This document shows positions 19,210 through 27,254 of a stretch of DNA of 64,000 bases, in pieces. Both the position numbers and the translations under genes were made by a program. Source of the DNA: Sphaerisporangium melleum (GTDB lineage: Bacteria > Actinomycetota > Actinomycetes > Streptosporangiales > Streptosporangiaceae); the NCBI RefSeq assembly GCF_014646695.1, contig NZ_BMNT01000009.1:43826-107825 (forward strand), given 5' to 3'. The stretch's first letter is position 1. Each line of letters starts with the position of its first letter. The notes below the pieces were generated by a model. The model had not been told where the DNA came from, did not search any database, and worked only from the letters and a program-made list of their open reading frames with translations.

Positions 19210-20103
19210 ATGACACGACTTCTCGCCTTAGCCGCGACCGCCGCGGTCGCGCCCGCGCTGGCACTGGCCGTCCCGGCCGCCGCGCACTCGGGCCCCCAGG
19301 CCACCATGACGGCGACCCGCACCCCGCAGAAGGCCCCCGCGAACCCGGTCGAGGCCCTGCGCGCACAACTCGCCAAGAAGACCTCCGTCCACCTGGACGA
19401 GACCACCCGGCTGACCGTCGACCGGGAGGAGTTCTCCCGGTACCGGCAGGTGGGCACCCTGCGCCTCGGCACGTCCGGCGTGGAGGCCTACGACACCAAG
19501 ACCAAGGTCGCGGACATCCTGTTCGGTACGCCCACCTCCTCCATCCGGGTCGTCGCGGTCGGCGGCAAGACGTACCTGAAGAGCCCGCTGTACGACGCGA
19601 TGCTGCCCGCCGGCCGCACCTGGGTGCGCACCTCCGACGCCATTCCCTACACCAACATGGTGGACATCCTGCAGCCGAAGGTGCTCAGGACCACCCTGGC
19701 CGGCACGAAGCACAAGGGCCGCGGCGGGATGGTCGGCGGCGCCAGGACGACCCTGCTGACCGGAACGGTCCCGCTGTCGGCGCTGGCCAAGGTGTCCCCG
19801 GGCCTCGCCCCGCTCGCCAAGAGCATCAAGAGCGGCAAGCCGCTCGTGCTGCCGTGGAAGCTGTGGGTCGGCGCCGACCAGCTCCCCCGCCGCTTCCAGG
19901 TGACGCTCGAGCTGCCCAGCGAGTCGAAGTACCAGGCGGCCATCGGCGTCGACAGCCGCTACACCGCGTGGGGCGGCAAGGCGGTCATCACCGCGCCCCC
20001 GGCCACCTTGGTCGTGGACGAGGAAGACCTCACCAGCGACCTCCCCGAGGTCACTCCCGACTACACCACCAAGGTCGGCTCCCTGGCCGCCCGCGAGCAC
20101 TGA
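19210..20103 (+). CDS. Secreted protein, possibly LolA/LppX-like fold
   Basis: A 297-residue exported protein of unknown function. Residues 1-26 are a clear signal peptide ending near VPAAAHS; there is no lipobox Cys, so it is soluble or wall-associated. The mature part is Lys/Thr-rich with alternating polar and hydrophobic residues and motifs such as VRVVAVGGKTYLKSPLYDAM and LPRRFQVTLEL. These resemble the one-sheet fold of LolA/LppX-type lipid-carrier proteins, where lines about drug or lipid effects on a beta-sheet are common. That assignment is from memory of pattern and weak. The ATG at 19210 has GGGAG 11 bases upstream. Monocistronic, converging on pcrA. Confidence 0.6.
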   Translation: MTRLLALAATAAVAPALALAVPAAAHSGPQATMTATRTPQKAPANPVEALRAQLAKKTSVHLDETTRLTVDREEFSRYRQVGTLRLGTSGVEAYDTKTKVADILFGTPTSSIRVVAVGGKTYLKSPLYDAMLPAGRTWVRTSDAIPYTNMVDILQPKVLRTTLAGTKHKGRGGMVGGARTTLLTGTVPLSALAKVSPGLAPLAKSIKSGKPLVLPWKLWVGADQLPRRFQVTLELPSESKYQAAIGVDSRYTAWGGKAVITAPPATLVVDEEDLTSDLPEVTPDYTTKVGSLAAREH

Positions 20104-20129
20104 CCGGTCCATAGGCCCGGCCACGAGCC

Positions 20130-20169
20130 GCATGATCGTCCGCGCGCCATGACGCACGGACGATCATGC
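20130..20169. terminator. Bidirectional terminator between the secreted-protein gene and pcrA
   Basis: GCATGATCGTCCG and CGGACGATCATGC form a perfect 13-bp stem with a 14-base loop, between two convergent genes. Confidence 0.75.
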
Positions 20170-20199
20170 ACCTCAGGGTGGCGAAGGGGCCGGCACGGG

Positions 20200-22479
20200 T
20201 CAGAGCTTTTCGAGGGGGGCGTAGGCGAGGAGGAGGGTCTTCTCACCGCCGGAGCCGAAGTCGACCTTGACCTTGGTCTTCTCGGCGACGCCGTCGACCG
20301 AGACCACGGTGCCGAGCCCGAACTGGTCGTGCGTGACGCGGTCACCGGGGCCAAGACTCGGCACCGCCCGACCGCCAGCGCGGCGCGGCGCGGCGGCGGC
20401 CGGGGCACGGCCCTCGCTGCGGGTGTCGCGCCGGGTGGCCGCGCTCCACGCGGTCTTGGCCGGGTCGCCGCGCCAGTCGACCAGGTCGGCCGGCACCTCG
20501 GCCAGGAACCGCGAGGCGGGGTTGAACGCCGGGGCGCCCCACGAGCTGCGCACGGCCGCCCGTGAGACGTAGAGCCGCTGCTGGGCGCGGGTGATGCCGA
20601 CGTAGGCCAGGCGGCGCTCCTCCTCCAGCTCGCGGGGCTCGCCGAGCGAGCGGGTGTGCGGGAAGACGCCGTCCTCCAGGCCGGTGAGGAAGACCACCGG
20701 GAACTCCAGCCCCTTGGCGGTGTGCAGGGTCATCAGCGTGACCACGCCCTGGTGGTCGCCGCCCTCGGGGATCTGGTCGGCGTCGGCGACCAGCGACACC
20801 TGCTCCAGGAAGTCGACCAGGGTGCCGTCCGGGTTGGCCCCCTCGAACTCCTGCGCCACGGAGATCAGCTCGTTGAGGTTCTCCAGCCGGCTCTCGTCCT
20901 GCGGGTCTCCGGAGGTCTCCAGCTCGGTGCGGTAGCCGGTGGCGGTCAGGATCTCCTCGGCCAGCTCGGAGATCGGCAGTTCCTTGCCACGCAACTCTTC
21001 CAGCAGCGCGGCGAACTCCTTGATCGCGTTGAGCGACCGGGTGGCCAGGCCGGGCGCCTCGTCCGCCCGGCCCATCGCCTCGTAGAACGGAACGCGCTCG
21101 CGCAGGGCGAACGCCTCGATCATCGCCTCGGCCCGGTCGCCGATGCCCCGCTTGGGGACGTTCAGGATGCGGCGCAGCGAGACGGTGTCGGCGGGGTTGG
21201 CCAGCACCCGGAGGTAGGCGAGCAGGTCACGGACCTCTTTGCGCTCGTAGAACCGCACACCGCCGACGACCTTGTACGGCAGGCCGGTGCGGATGAAGAT
21301 CTCCTCGAACACACGCGAGGCGGCGTTGGTGCGGTAGAAGACCGCGACCTGGCCGGGGGTGACCCCCTCGTCGTCGGCGAGCCGGTCGACCTCCTGGGCG
21401 ACGAACATGGCCTCGTCGTGCTCGTTGTCGGCGACATACCCCACGATCTTGGGGCCGGCGCCCTGGTCGGACCAGAGGTTCTTGGGCTTGCGGCTCTCGT
21501 TGCGGGAGATCACGGCGTTCGCGGCCGACAGGATGGTCTGGGTGGAGCGGTAGTTCTGCTCCAGCAGGATCGTGCGCGCGTTCGGATAGTCGCGCTCGAA
21601 CTCCAGGATGTTGCGGATGGTCGCGCCGCGGAAGGCGTAGATCGACTGGTCGGCGTCGCCCACCACGCACAGCTCGGCCGGCGGGACCGCCGCCCCCTCG
21701 CGCACCAGATCGCCGTCGGCGGTGCGCAGCTCGGGGTGGCCGACCAGCTCTCTGATCAAAATGTACTGCGCGTGGTTGGTGTCCTGGTACTCGTCGACCA
21801 TCACGTGCCGGAAGCGGCGGCGGTAGTGCTCGGCGACGTCCGGGAAGAGCTGGAACAGGGTGACCGTCAGCATGATGATGTCGTCGAAGTCCATCGCGCC
21901 GGCCTCGGTGAGCCTGCGCTGGTAGGCGCCGTACGCCTCGGCGAGCGTGCGCTCGAGGTGGGTCTGGGCCTTGCCCGCCGCCGTCTCGTAGTCGATCAGC
22001 TCGTTCTTGAGGTTGCTCACCTGGGCCGAGAACGTGCGCGGCGGGTAACGCTTGGGGTCGAGGTCGAGCTCGCGGCACACCATGGCCATGAGCCGCTGGG
22101 AGTCGGCCTGGTCGTAGATCGAGAAGCTGGAGGTGAAGCCCAGCCGCTTGGCCTCGCGGCGCAGGATGCGGACGCAGGCGCTGTGGAAGGTCATCACCCA
22201 CATGGCCCTGGACCTCGGCCCGATGAGCCGGTCGACCCGCTCCTTCATCTCCTTGGCGGCCTTGTTGGTGAAGGTGATCGCCAGGATCTCCTGCGGCTGC
22301 ACGTCCCGCTCGGACAGCAGGTAGGCGATGCGGTGGGTCAGCACGCGCGTCTTGCCCGACCCCGCGCCCGCCACGATGAGCAAGGGAGTGCCCTCGTGGA
22401 CGACGGCGTCCCGCTGCTGCGGGTTGAGCCCGTCGAGCAGCGGATGATCAACAGTGCGGTTCACGGCTCGGGTCGACAC
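20200..22479 (-). CDS. pcrA: ATP-dependent DNA helicase PcrA/UvrD
   Basis: A 759-residue SF1A 3'-5' helicase used in nucleotide excision repair and in clearing stalled RNA polymerase. Visible motifs are Walker A (IVAGAGSGKTRVLTHRI), Ia (ITFTNKAAKEMKERV), II (VDEYQDTN), III (VVGDADQSIYAFRGA), IV (ILLEQNYRST), V (LMTLHTAKGLEFPVVFL) and VI (LAYVGITRAQQRLYV). The C-terminus (about 705-759) has the Tudor-like domain, LGPGDRVTHDQFGLGTVV, that contacts RNA polymerase in PcrA. It is monocistronic, divergent from the PIG-L gene, with a GTG start. Confidence 0.96.
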   Translation of the reverse strand: MSTRAVNRTVDHPLLDGLNPQQRDAVVHEGTPLLIVAGAGSGKTRVLTHRIAYLLSERDVQPQEILAITFTNKAAKEMKERVDRLIGPRSRAMWVMTFHSACVRILRREAKRLGFTSSFSIYDQADSQRLMAMVCRELDLDPKRYPPRTFSAQVSNLKNELIDYETAAGKAQTHLERTLAEAYGAYQRRLTEAGAMDFDDIIMLTVTLFQLFPDVAEHYRRRFRHVMVDEYQDTNHAQYILIRELVGHPELRTADGDLVREGAAVPPAELCVVGDADQSIYAFRGATIRNILEFERDYPNARTILLEQNYRSTQTILSAANAVISRNESRKPKNLWSDQGAGPKIVGYVADNEHDEAMFVAQEVDRLADDEGVTPGQVAVFYRTNAASRVFEEIFIRTGLPYKVVGGVRFYERKEVRDLLAYLRVLANPADTVSLRRILNVPKRGIGDRAEAMIEAFALRERVPFYEAMGRADEAPGLATRSLNAIKEFAALLEELRGKELPISELAEEILTATGYRTELETSGDPQDESRLENLNELISVAQEFEGANPDGTLVDFLEQVSLVADADQIPEGGDHQGVVTLMTLHTAKGLEFPVVFLTGLEDGVFPHTRSLGEPRELEEERRLAYVGITRAQQRLYVSRAAVRSSWGAPAFNPASRFLAEVPADLVDWRGDPAKTAWSAATRRDTRSEGRAPAAAAPRRAGGRAVPSLGPGDRVTHDQFGLGTVVSVDGVAEKTKVKVDFGSGGEKTLLLAYAPLEKL

Positions 22480-22738
22480 GCCCCTAGGTTATGACCGCCC
22501 ACCGACAATGGGCGCCGCTTCCCCCTCACTCATGCCCCCGCGCACCGCGCCGTACGCCACTCCGCCGGGGCCGGCCTCGCGGCCGCTCCCTGTCCGGAAG
22601 TGGACCGATTTCCGCTGCGAGCCGCTGACCAGGCACGGAACCGATCAGGCCGGTCCTGGGGGCCGTTCAGCCCGCCGTATGCGGAAATATCACCACCACA
22701 CCGCTTGTTCTGCGGCCAGAGACCCTAGGAGGACGATC

Positions 22739-23467
22739 GTGACCGTACTTGACGACGCCGAGATCGGCACCGTGCTCGCGGTGATGGCTCACCCCGACGA
22801 TGTGGATTTCAGCTCGGCAGGCACCATCGCGACGTTCACCGAGAAGGGCATCCGCGTCGTGTACTGCCTGGTGACCGACGGCGACGCCGGAGGGTTCGAC
22901 CGTGAGGTCGACAACGGCGGCATGGCGGCGCTGCGGCGCACCGAGCAGATCGAGGCCGCCAAGCAGGTCGGCGTCGACGACGTGCGCTTCCTGGGCTACA
23001 AGGACGGCACCGTGGAGCAGACCCTGGCCCTGCGCCGCGACATCGCCCGGGTGATCCGCCAGGTGCGCCCCGACCGGGTGATCACCTCAACCCCCGAGCG
23101 CAACTACGTGCGCCTCGGCCCCACCCACCCCGACCACCGGGCCGTCGGCGGCGCGACCCTCGACGCGGTCTACCCCGACGCGCGCAACCCGTACGCCTTC
23201 CCCGAGCTGCTCAGCGAGGAAGGGCTGGAGGCGTGGACCGTACGCGAGGTCTGGCTCAGCGGCGGGCAGGACGCCGACCACCACGTGGACATCACCTCCA
23301 CGATCGACCGCAAGCTCGCCGCGCTGCGGGCCCACCAAAGCCAGGTCGGGCACATGGACGACAAGCTGGAGGAGTTCGTCAGGGGCTGGCTCGGCGCGAA
23401 CGCCAAGACCGCCGGCCTCCCCGAAGGCTCCTACGCCGAAGCCTTCCAGGTCGTCTCCACCGCCTGA
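22739..23467 (+). CDS. PIG-L/LmbE family zinc deacetylase
   Basis: A 242-residue Zn-dependent N-deacetylase. The metal site is formed by AHPDD (residues 18-21) and THPDH (near 126). The family includes MshB (mycothiol synthesis), Mca (mycothiol S-conjugate amidase) and sugar or antibiotic deacetylases; the sequence here, beginning VLAVMAHPDDVDFSSAGTIA, is shorter than Mca or MshB, so a specific substrate is not assigned. The GTG at 22739 follows AGGAGG by 6-7 bases. Its last 37 bases overlap the end of the CPBP protease gene on the other strand. Confidence 0.88.
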   Translation: MTVLDDAEIGTVLAVMAHPDDVDFSSAGTIATFTEKGIRVVYCLVTDGDAGGFDREVDNGGMAALRRTEQIEAAKQVGVDDVRFLGYKDGTVEQTLALRRDIARVIRQVRPDRVITSTPERNYVRLGPTHPDHRAVGGATLDAVYPDARNPYAFPELLSEEGLEAWTVREVWLSGGQDADHHVDITSTIDRKLAALRAHQSQVGHMDDKLEEFVRGWLGANAKTAGLPEGSYAEAFQVVSTA

Positions 23468-24336
23468 CCACGGCGGCGGTCGAGGTGGCGGGTGGCGCGG
23501 GCGGCGGCGAAGCCGAGGGTGTTGGTGGCCAGGTGCAGCAGTGCCGGAGCCATTAGCCCGCCGCGCCGCCGCAGCTCGCAGAACAGCACGCCGGCCGCGC
23601 CGGTGACCGCCACCGACCCGGCGACCACTCCCGCGGCGCGCCCGGCCGCCGGCCCGGCCGGCGAACCGGACGCCGCCTCGCTCGCCACCACACCGCCGCC
23701 CGCCGGGGTCTCGTTCGCCGGGGCCTCCGGGCGGGGCGGGGTGTCGAGGTGCTGGACGAGGTCGCCGAGAGCGGGGTTGGCGGCCGCCATGTCGAGGGCG
23801 GGCAGGACATGCCAGAGCCCGAACAGCGCCGAGGAGCCCGCGACCGCGGCGACCGGCCCGTACGCGCGGCGCAGCGCGGCGGGCAGCACACCCCTGAACG
23901 CGACCTCCTCCAGCAGGACGGTACCTATGGGCACCTGCAGCAGGACCTCCTCCGCGAGCCGGGCCCGTGACAGGCCGAGCGCCCGCTGATCGCGGAAGTA
24001 GCGCCGCGTGGCGGGCGGCAGCACCCCGGCGGTGTACCCGGCGGCCACGGCCGCCGCGAGCGACCCGCCGATGATCGCGCCCCTGCGCCCACCGGTGAAC
24101 CCCATCTCGGCGAAGGACAGCCCGGCGCGCCGGGCCAGCAGCACCAGCGCGCCCGCCGAGACGGCCGAGGTCAGCGGCGCGAGCCGCCGGGCGACCCGGT
24201 TGTTGAGCACGTTCGCCGCCACGAGCACCCCGGCCGCCGGCAGCAGCAGCCGCGCGGCGGGCACAGGAGCCACGGGAGCCGTGCGAGCCGCCGGGCGGTG
24301 GGCGGGCGACGGGGCGGGCGTCGGGACGTGGGGCAT
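23431..24336 (-). CDS. CPBP family intramembrane metalloprotease
   Basis: A 301-residue membrane protein with about 6-7 helices. The CPBP (Abi) signature is complete: EEVAFRG at residues 143-149 (EExxxR), then FGLWHVLPAL (motif 2 with the His ligand) and LLHLATNTLG (motif 4). These proteases cleave within membranes and include CAAX processing and bacteriocin-immunity proteins; the target here is unknown. A Gly/Ala/Pro-rich insertion of about 40 residues lies between motifs 2 and 4. The ATG overlaps the stop codon of the upstream zinc metallopeptidase gene (TGATG), giving a two-protease operon. Confidence 0.88.
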   Translation of the reverse strand: MPHVPTPAPSPAHRPAARTAPVAPVPAARLLLPAAGVLVAANVLNNRVARRLAPLTSAVSAGALVLLARRAGLSFAEMGFTGGRRGAIIGGSLAAAVAAGYTAGVLPPATRRYFRDQRALGLSRARLAEEVLLQVPIGTVLLEEVAFRGVLPAALRRAYGPVAAVAGSSALFGLWHVLPALDMAAANPALGDLVQHLDTPPRPEAPANETPAGGGVVASEAASGSPAGPAAGRAAGVVAGSVAVTGAAGVLFCELRRRGGLMAPALLHLATNTLGFAAARATRHLDRRRGQAVETTWKASA

Positions 24337-25049
24337 CAGCAGGCGTCGATGCCGTCGTTGTAGCCGCGGGCGAAGGCCTGCTGGCGTGCCACCGGAGTGC
24401 CGTGGGCGTCCGGGCGCCACCAGGCGTCGGTCGGGTCACCGGCTGCCGCGAGGTTGGTCAGCAGTTCCTCCTCGTCGCCGTCCTCGGCCTGCAGTTGCCC
24501 GGCGTCGATGATGCCCTTGAGCGCGACGCCGGCGTAGCAGTCCGCCTGCAGTTCGCGATCACGGTTGAGGGTGAAGTCGCTCATGAGCTGAGCCTGCACG
24601 GCGTGGCCGATCTCGTGGGGGATGATCACGTACACCGCGCCGTCCCCCTTCTCGTCGTACAGCGACTGCAGCCACTGCCGGTCGTAGGCGACGAAGTGGC
24701 CCACCGGGCAGTAGAAGGCGTTCTCCGGCACCGCCGGCTGGCCGCCGCAGTCGGGCCCGTCCGAGCCCGAGTACGCCTCGAACCTGGTCAGCGGCCGGTA
24801 GGTGCGCCCGGACGACTGGAACACCCCCTCCCAGTAGCGCTCGGCGAGCGTGCGCGCGAGCTCGACGTCCTCCTCCAGGGTCTGCCCCAGCGGCTGGGAC
24901 GGCCCGGGGTCGGGCTCGGAGGTGGCGGACTCGGCGGCGTCGGGAGTGGACGAGACGGGGGGTTGTTCCGGGGAGTCCGGCTGCGAGGGGGCACAGCTTG
25001 CCGTGAGCAGCGCGGCGAGTACGAACGAAACGACTACGCGAGGTGTCAC
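24336..25049 (-). CDS. Neutral zinc metallopeptidase lipoprotein (YpfJ-like)
   Basis: The 237-residue product has a lipoprotein signal with lipobox LTASC (Cys near residue 19), a Pro/Ser/Glu linker, then a neutral zinc metallopeptidase domain. The HEXXH site is IPHEIGHAVQAQL and a third ligand region follows in RELQADCYAGVAL. It would be anchored on the outer membrane face. The substrate is unknown. GTG start; stop overlaps the start of the CPBP gene, so the two proteases are co-translated. Confidence 0.88.
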   Translation of the reverse strand: MTPRVVVSFVLAALLTASCAPSQPDSPEQPPVSSTPDAAESATSEPDPGPSQPLGQTLEEDVELARTLAERYWEGVFQSSGRTYRPLTRFEAYSGSDGPDCGGQPAVPENAFYCPVGHFVAYDRQWLQSLYDEKGDGAVYVIIPHEIGHAVQAQLMSDFTLNRDRELQADCYAGVALKGIIDAGQLQAEDGDEEELLTNLAAAGDPTDAWWRPDAHGTPVARQQAFARGYNDGIDAC

Positions 25050-25254
25050 AAAACCATCCTTGCCGACCCGTCACCGGGTCGTGCACCGTTCCCGTCCATC
25101 AGCACCATGAGTGCGACAGACCTCACCGCCCGGCTGGACGATGCCCTGACCGAGCGGAAGCCTCGTGGGGGGTGACGCGTTCGGCCCGCCGACGCGAGCG
25201 GGCGACGACCGGCGATGCCAGGGGTGAGGGGGACTCGGAGGGGACTCGGAGGGG

Positions 25255-25902
25255 TCAGACGAGGCGGCGGGCGGTGGCCCAGCGGGACAGCTCGTGCCGG
25301 TTGGAGAGCTGGAGCTTGCGCAGGACAGAGGAGACGTGAGTCTCGACGGTCTTCACCGAGATGAACAGCTCCTTGGCGATCTCCTTGTAGGCGTAACCCC
25401 GCGCGATGAGCCGCAGCACCTCGCGCTCCCGCGTCGTCAGCGAGTCGAGCTCGGGGTCGATCGACGGCGCCTCGGTGGAGGCGAAGGCATCCAGCACGAA
25501 GCCGGCCAGGCGCGGGGAGAACACGGCGTCCCCCTCGGCCACCCGGACGATCGCGTCGGTCAGCTCCCGGCCGCTGATGGTCTTGGTGACGTACCCCCGG
25601 GCGCCCCCGCGGATCACGCCGATCACGTCCTCGGCCGCGTCGGACACCGACAGCGCCAGGAACCGGACCGGCGAGCCGGAGCCGAGCACCCGCCGCAGCA
25701 CCTCCTGGCCGCCGCCGCCCGGCATGTGCACGTCGAGCAGGACGACGTCCGGCTTGAGCGCCTCGATGGCGGAGACCGCGGACTCGACGTCCTCGGCCTC
25801 GCCGATCACCTCGATCTGCGGGCCCAGCTCGGCGCGCACCCCCGACCGGAAGAGCCGGTGGTCGTCGACGATCAGGACCTTGACCATGTTCACGGCATTC
25901 AC
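25255..25902 (-). CDS. NarL/LuxR-family response regulator
   Basis: A 215-residue two-component regulator. The receiver domain has the acidic pair Asp13-Asp14, phospho-acceptor Asp57 (in VVLLDVHMPGG) and the conserved Lys in YVTKTISG; the C-terminal LuxR-type HTH contains LTTREREVLRLIARGYAYKE and VKTVETHVSSVLRKL. It follows the PspC-kinase gene by 31 bases and is almost surely its partner. GTG at 25902 is preceded by GGGGAG at 6-7 bases. Confidence 0.94.
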   Translation of the reverse strand: MNAVNMVKVLIVDDHRLFRSGVRAELGPQIEVIGEAEDVESAVSAIEALKPDVVLLDVHMPGGGGQEVLRRVLGSGSPVRFLALSVSDAAEDVIGVIRGGARGYVTKTISGRELTDAIVRVAEGDAVFSPRLAGFVLDAFASTEAPSIDPELDSLTTREREVLRLIARGYAYKEIAKELFISVKTVETHVSSVLRKLQLSNRHELSRWATARRLV

Positions 25903-25933
25903 AGCTTTCTCCCCTTCGGGGGCAGATGGCGGA

Positions 25934-27160
25934 TCACTGCTGCTCCCGCTTCATCGTCAGCATCACCTCGGTGCCCTCGCCCGGCTCGGTCTTGACCCGG
26001 GCGGAGCCGCCGTGGCGCTCCATGCGGCCGATGATCGACTGGCGGATGCCCATGCGATCGTCCGGCACGTCATCCATATTGAAACCCTTGCCGCGGTCTC
26101 TGACGAACACGGTCACCTCGCCCGCCTCGACCTCCGCGTAGACCGAGATCACCGTCGCCTCGGAGTACTTGGCGGCGTTCACCATGGACTGCCGCACGGC
26201 CTGCAGCATCGCGCGCAGCCGGTCGTCCAGGTCACAGTCGCCCACGCAGACGATCTCGATGGGCACTCCGTGCTCGTCCTCGATCTCCGCCGCCGCCCGG
26301 CGCACGGCCGCCGCCATGGTGGCGTCGGCGTCGGCCTTGGGCTGGTACAGCCAGTTGCGCAGCTCACGCTCCTGCGAACGGGCCAGCCGGGTCACCTCGA
26401 ACGGGTCCTGCGCGTTGCGCTGGATCAGCGTGAGAGTGTGCAGCACCGAGTCGTGGACGTGCGCCGCCATCTCGGCGCGCTCCTCCTGCCGGATGCGCTC
26501 GCGGCGCTCCTTCTGCAACTCCTTCCACAGCCCGGCCAGCCACGGCGCGGCGATCAGCGCCAGGCCGCCGACCACGACGGCCGTGAAGATCAGGCCGGGA
26601 CGCGCCTCGGCGAGCTTGCCCTGGGCGGCCAGGAACCCGGCGCCGCCGGCCACGACGAGCAGCAGGCCGATGCCGGTACGGATCCACGACCGGCGCACCT
26701 GCCGGACCGCGTCGGTCATCCACCGCTGGCGGCGTCCGGGGTCGGCCTGCTGCCAGAGGATCAGCGTGCCGATGCCGCCGAGCGCGATCGACCAGGTGCC
26801 GATGCCGCCGGTGGACGCGCCGGTGACCCAGCCGAACGCCGTGAGCGCCGTGCCGAGCACGGCGTAGGCGGCGATCTGGCCCCAGTCGCGGGCCGGCGGC
26901 TCACCTTCGCTCTGCTCCTGCGGGGTGAACATCCACAGCGCCGCGTACGCGAGGAGGCCGAGCCCGTCCAGGATGGTGAGCAGCACGAAGGCCAGCCTCA
27001 GCACGACCGGATCGAGCTTGAGCTGTGCGGCGGCGCCCTGGGCGACGCCCGCGACGAGCCGGCCGCGCTGCGGACGGACCAGGCGGGGGTAGGCCTCGGG
27101 GATGGTGGGGGTCTCAGACATCTCCCCTGCATCGTCACATGTCGCAGGGGGTGCGCGCAT
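25934..27160 (-). CDS. PspC-domain sensor histidine kinase
   Basis: A kinase with an N-terminal PspC domain (YPRLVRPQRGRLVAGVAQGA...), then several transmembrane helices, a HisKA_3 dimerisation helix with the phospho-His in AAHVHDSVLHTL, and a HATPase domain with N-box SMVNAAKYSEA and FVRDRGKGFNMDD. PspC/kinase pairs respond to envelope stress, as in LiaS-like systems. The start is uncertain: the ATG at 27160 has AGGGGA seven bases upstream, whereas the ATG at 27121, which starts at the homologous MSETPTIPEAY, has its GGGGAG directly adjacent. It is divergent from another PspC protein gene 94 bases away. Confidence 0.93.
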   Translation of the reverse strand: MRAPPATCDDAGEMSETPTIPEAYPRLVRPQRGRLVAGVAQGAAAQLKLDPVVLRLAFVLLTILDGLGLLAYAALWMFTPQEQSEGEPPARDWGQIAAYAVLGTALTAFGWVTGASTGGIGTWSIALGGIGTLILWQQADPGRRQRWMTDAVRQVRRSWIRTGIGLLLVVAGGAGFLAAQGKLAEARPGLIFTAVVVGGLALIAAPWLAGLWKELQKERRERIRQEERAEMAAHVHDSVLHTLTLIQRNAQDPFEVTRLARSQERELRNWLYQPKADADATMAAAVRRAAAEIEDEHGVPIEIVCVGDCDLDDRLRAMLQAVRQSMVNAAKYSEATVISVYAEVEAGEVTVFVRDRGKGFNMDDVPDDRMGIRQSIIGRMERHGGSARVKTEPGEGTEVMLTMKREQQ

Positions 27161-27254
27161 CAGGGCGTCCCCTGACTCCTGCCCTGACCGGTCGGGGACG
27201 AGTCAGGGGTCTCCCGGATGGTGAGGTGGTCGCGCGCGCCGCCAGGATGGTGCC

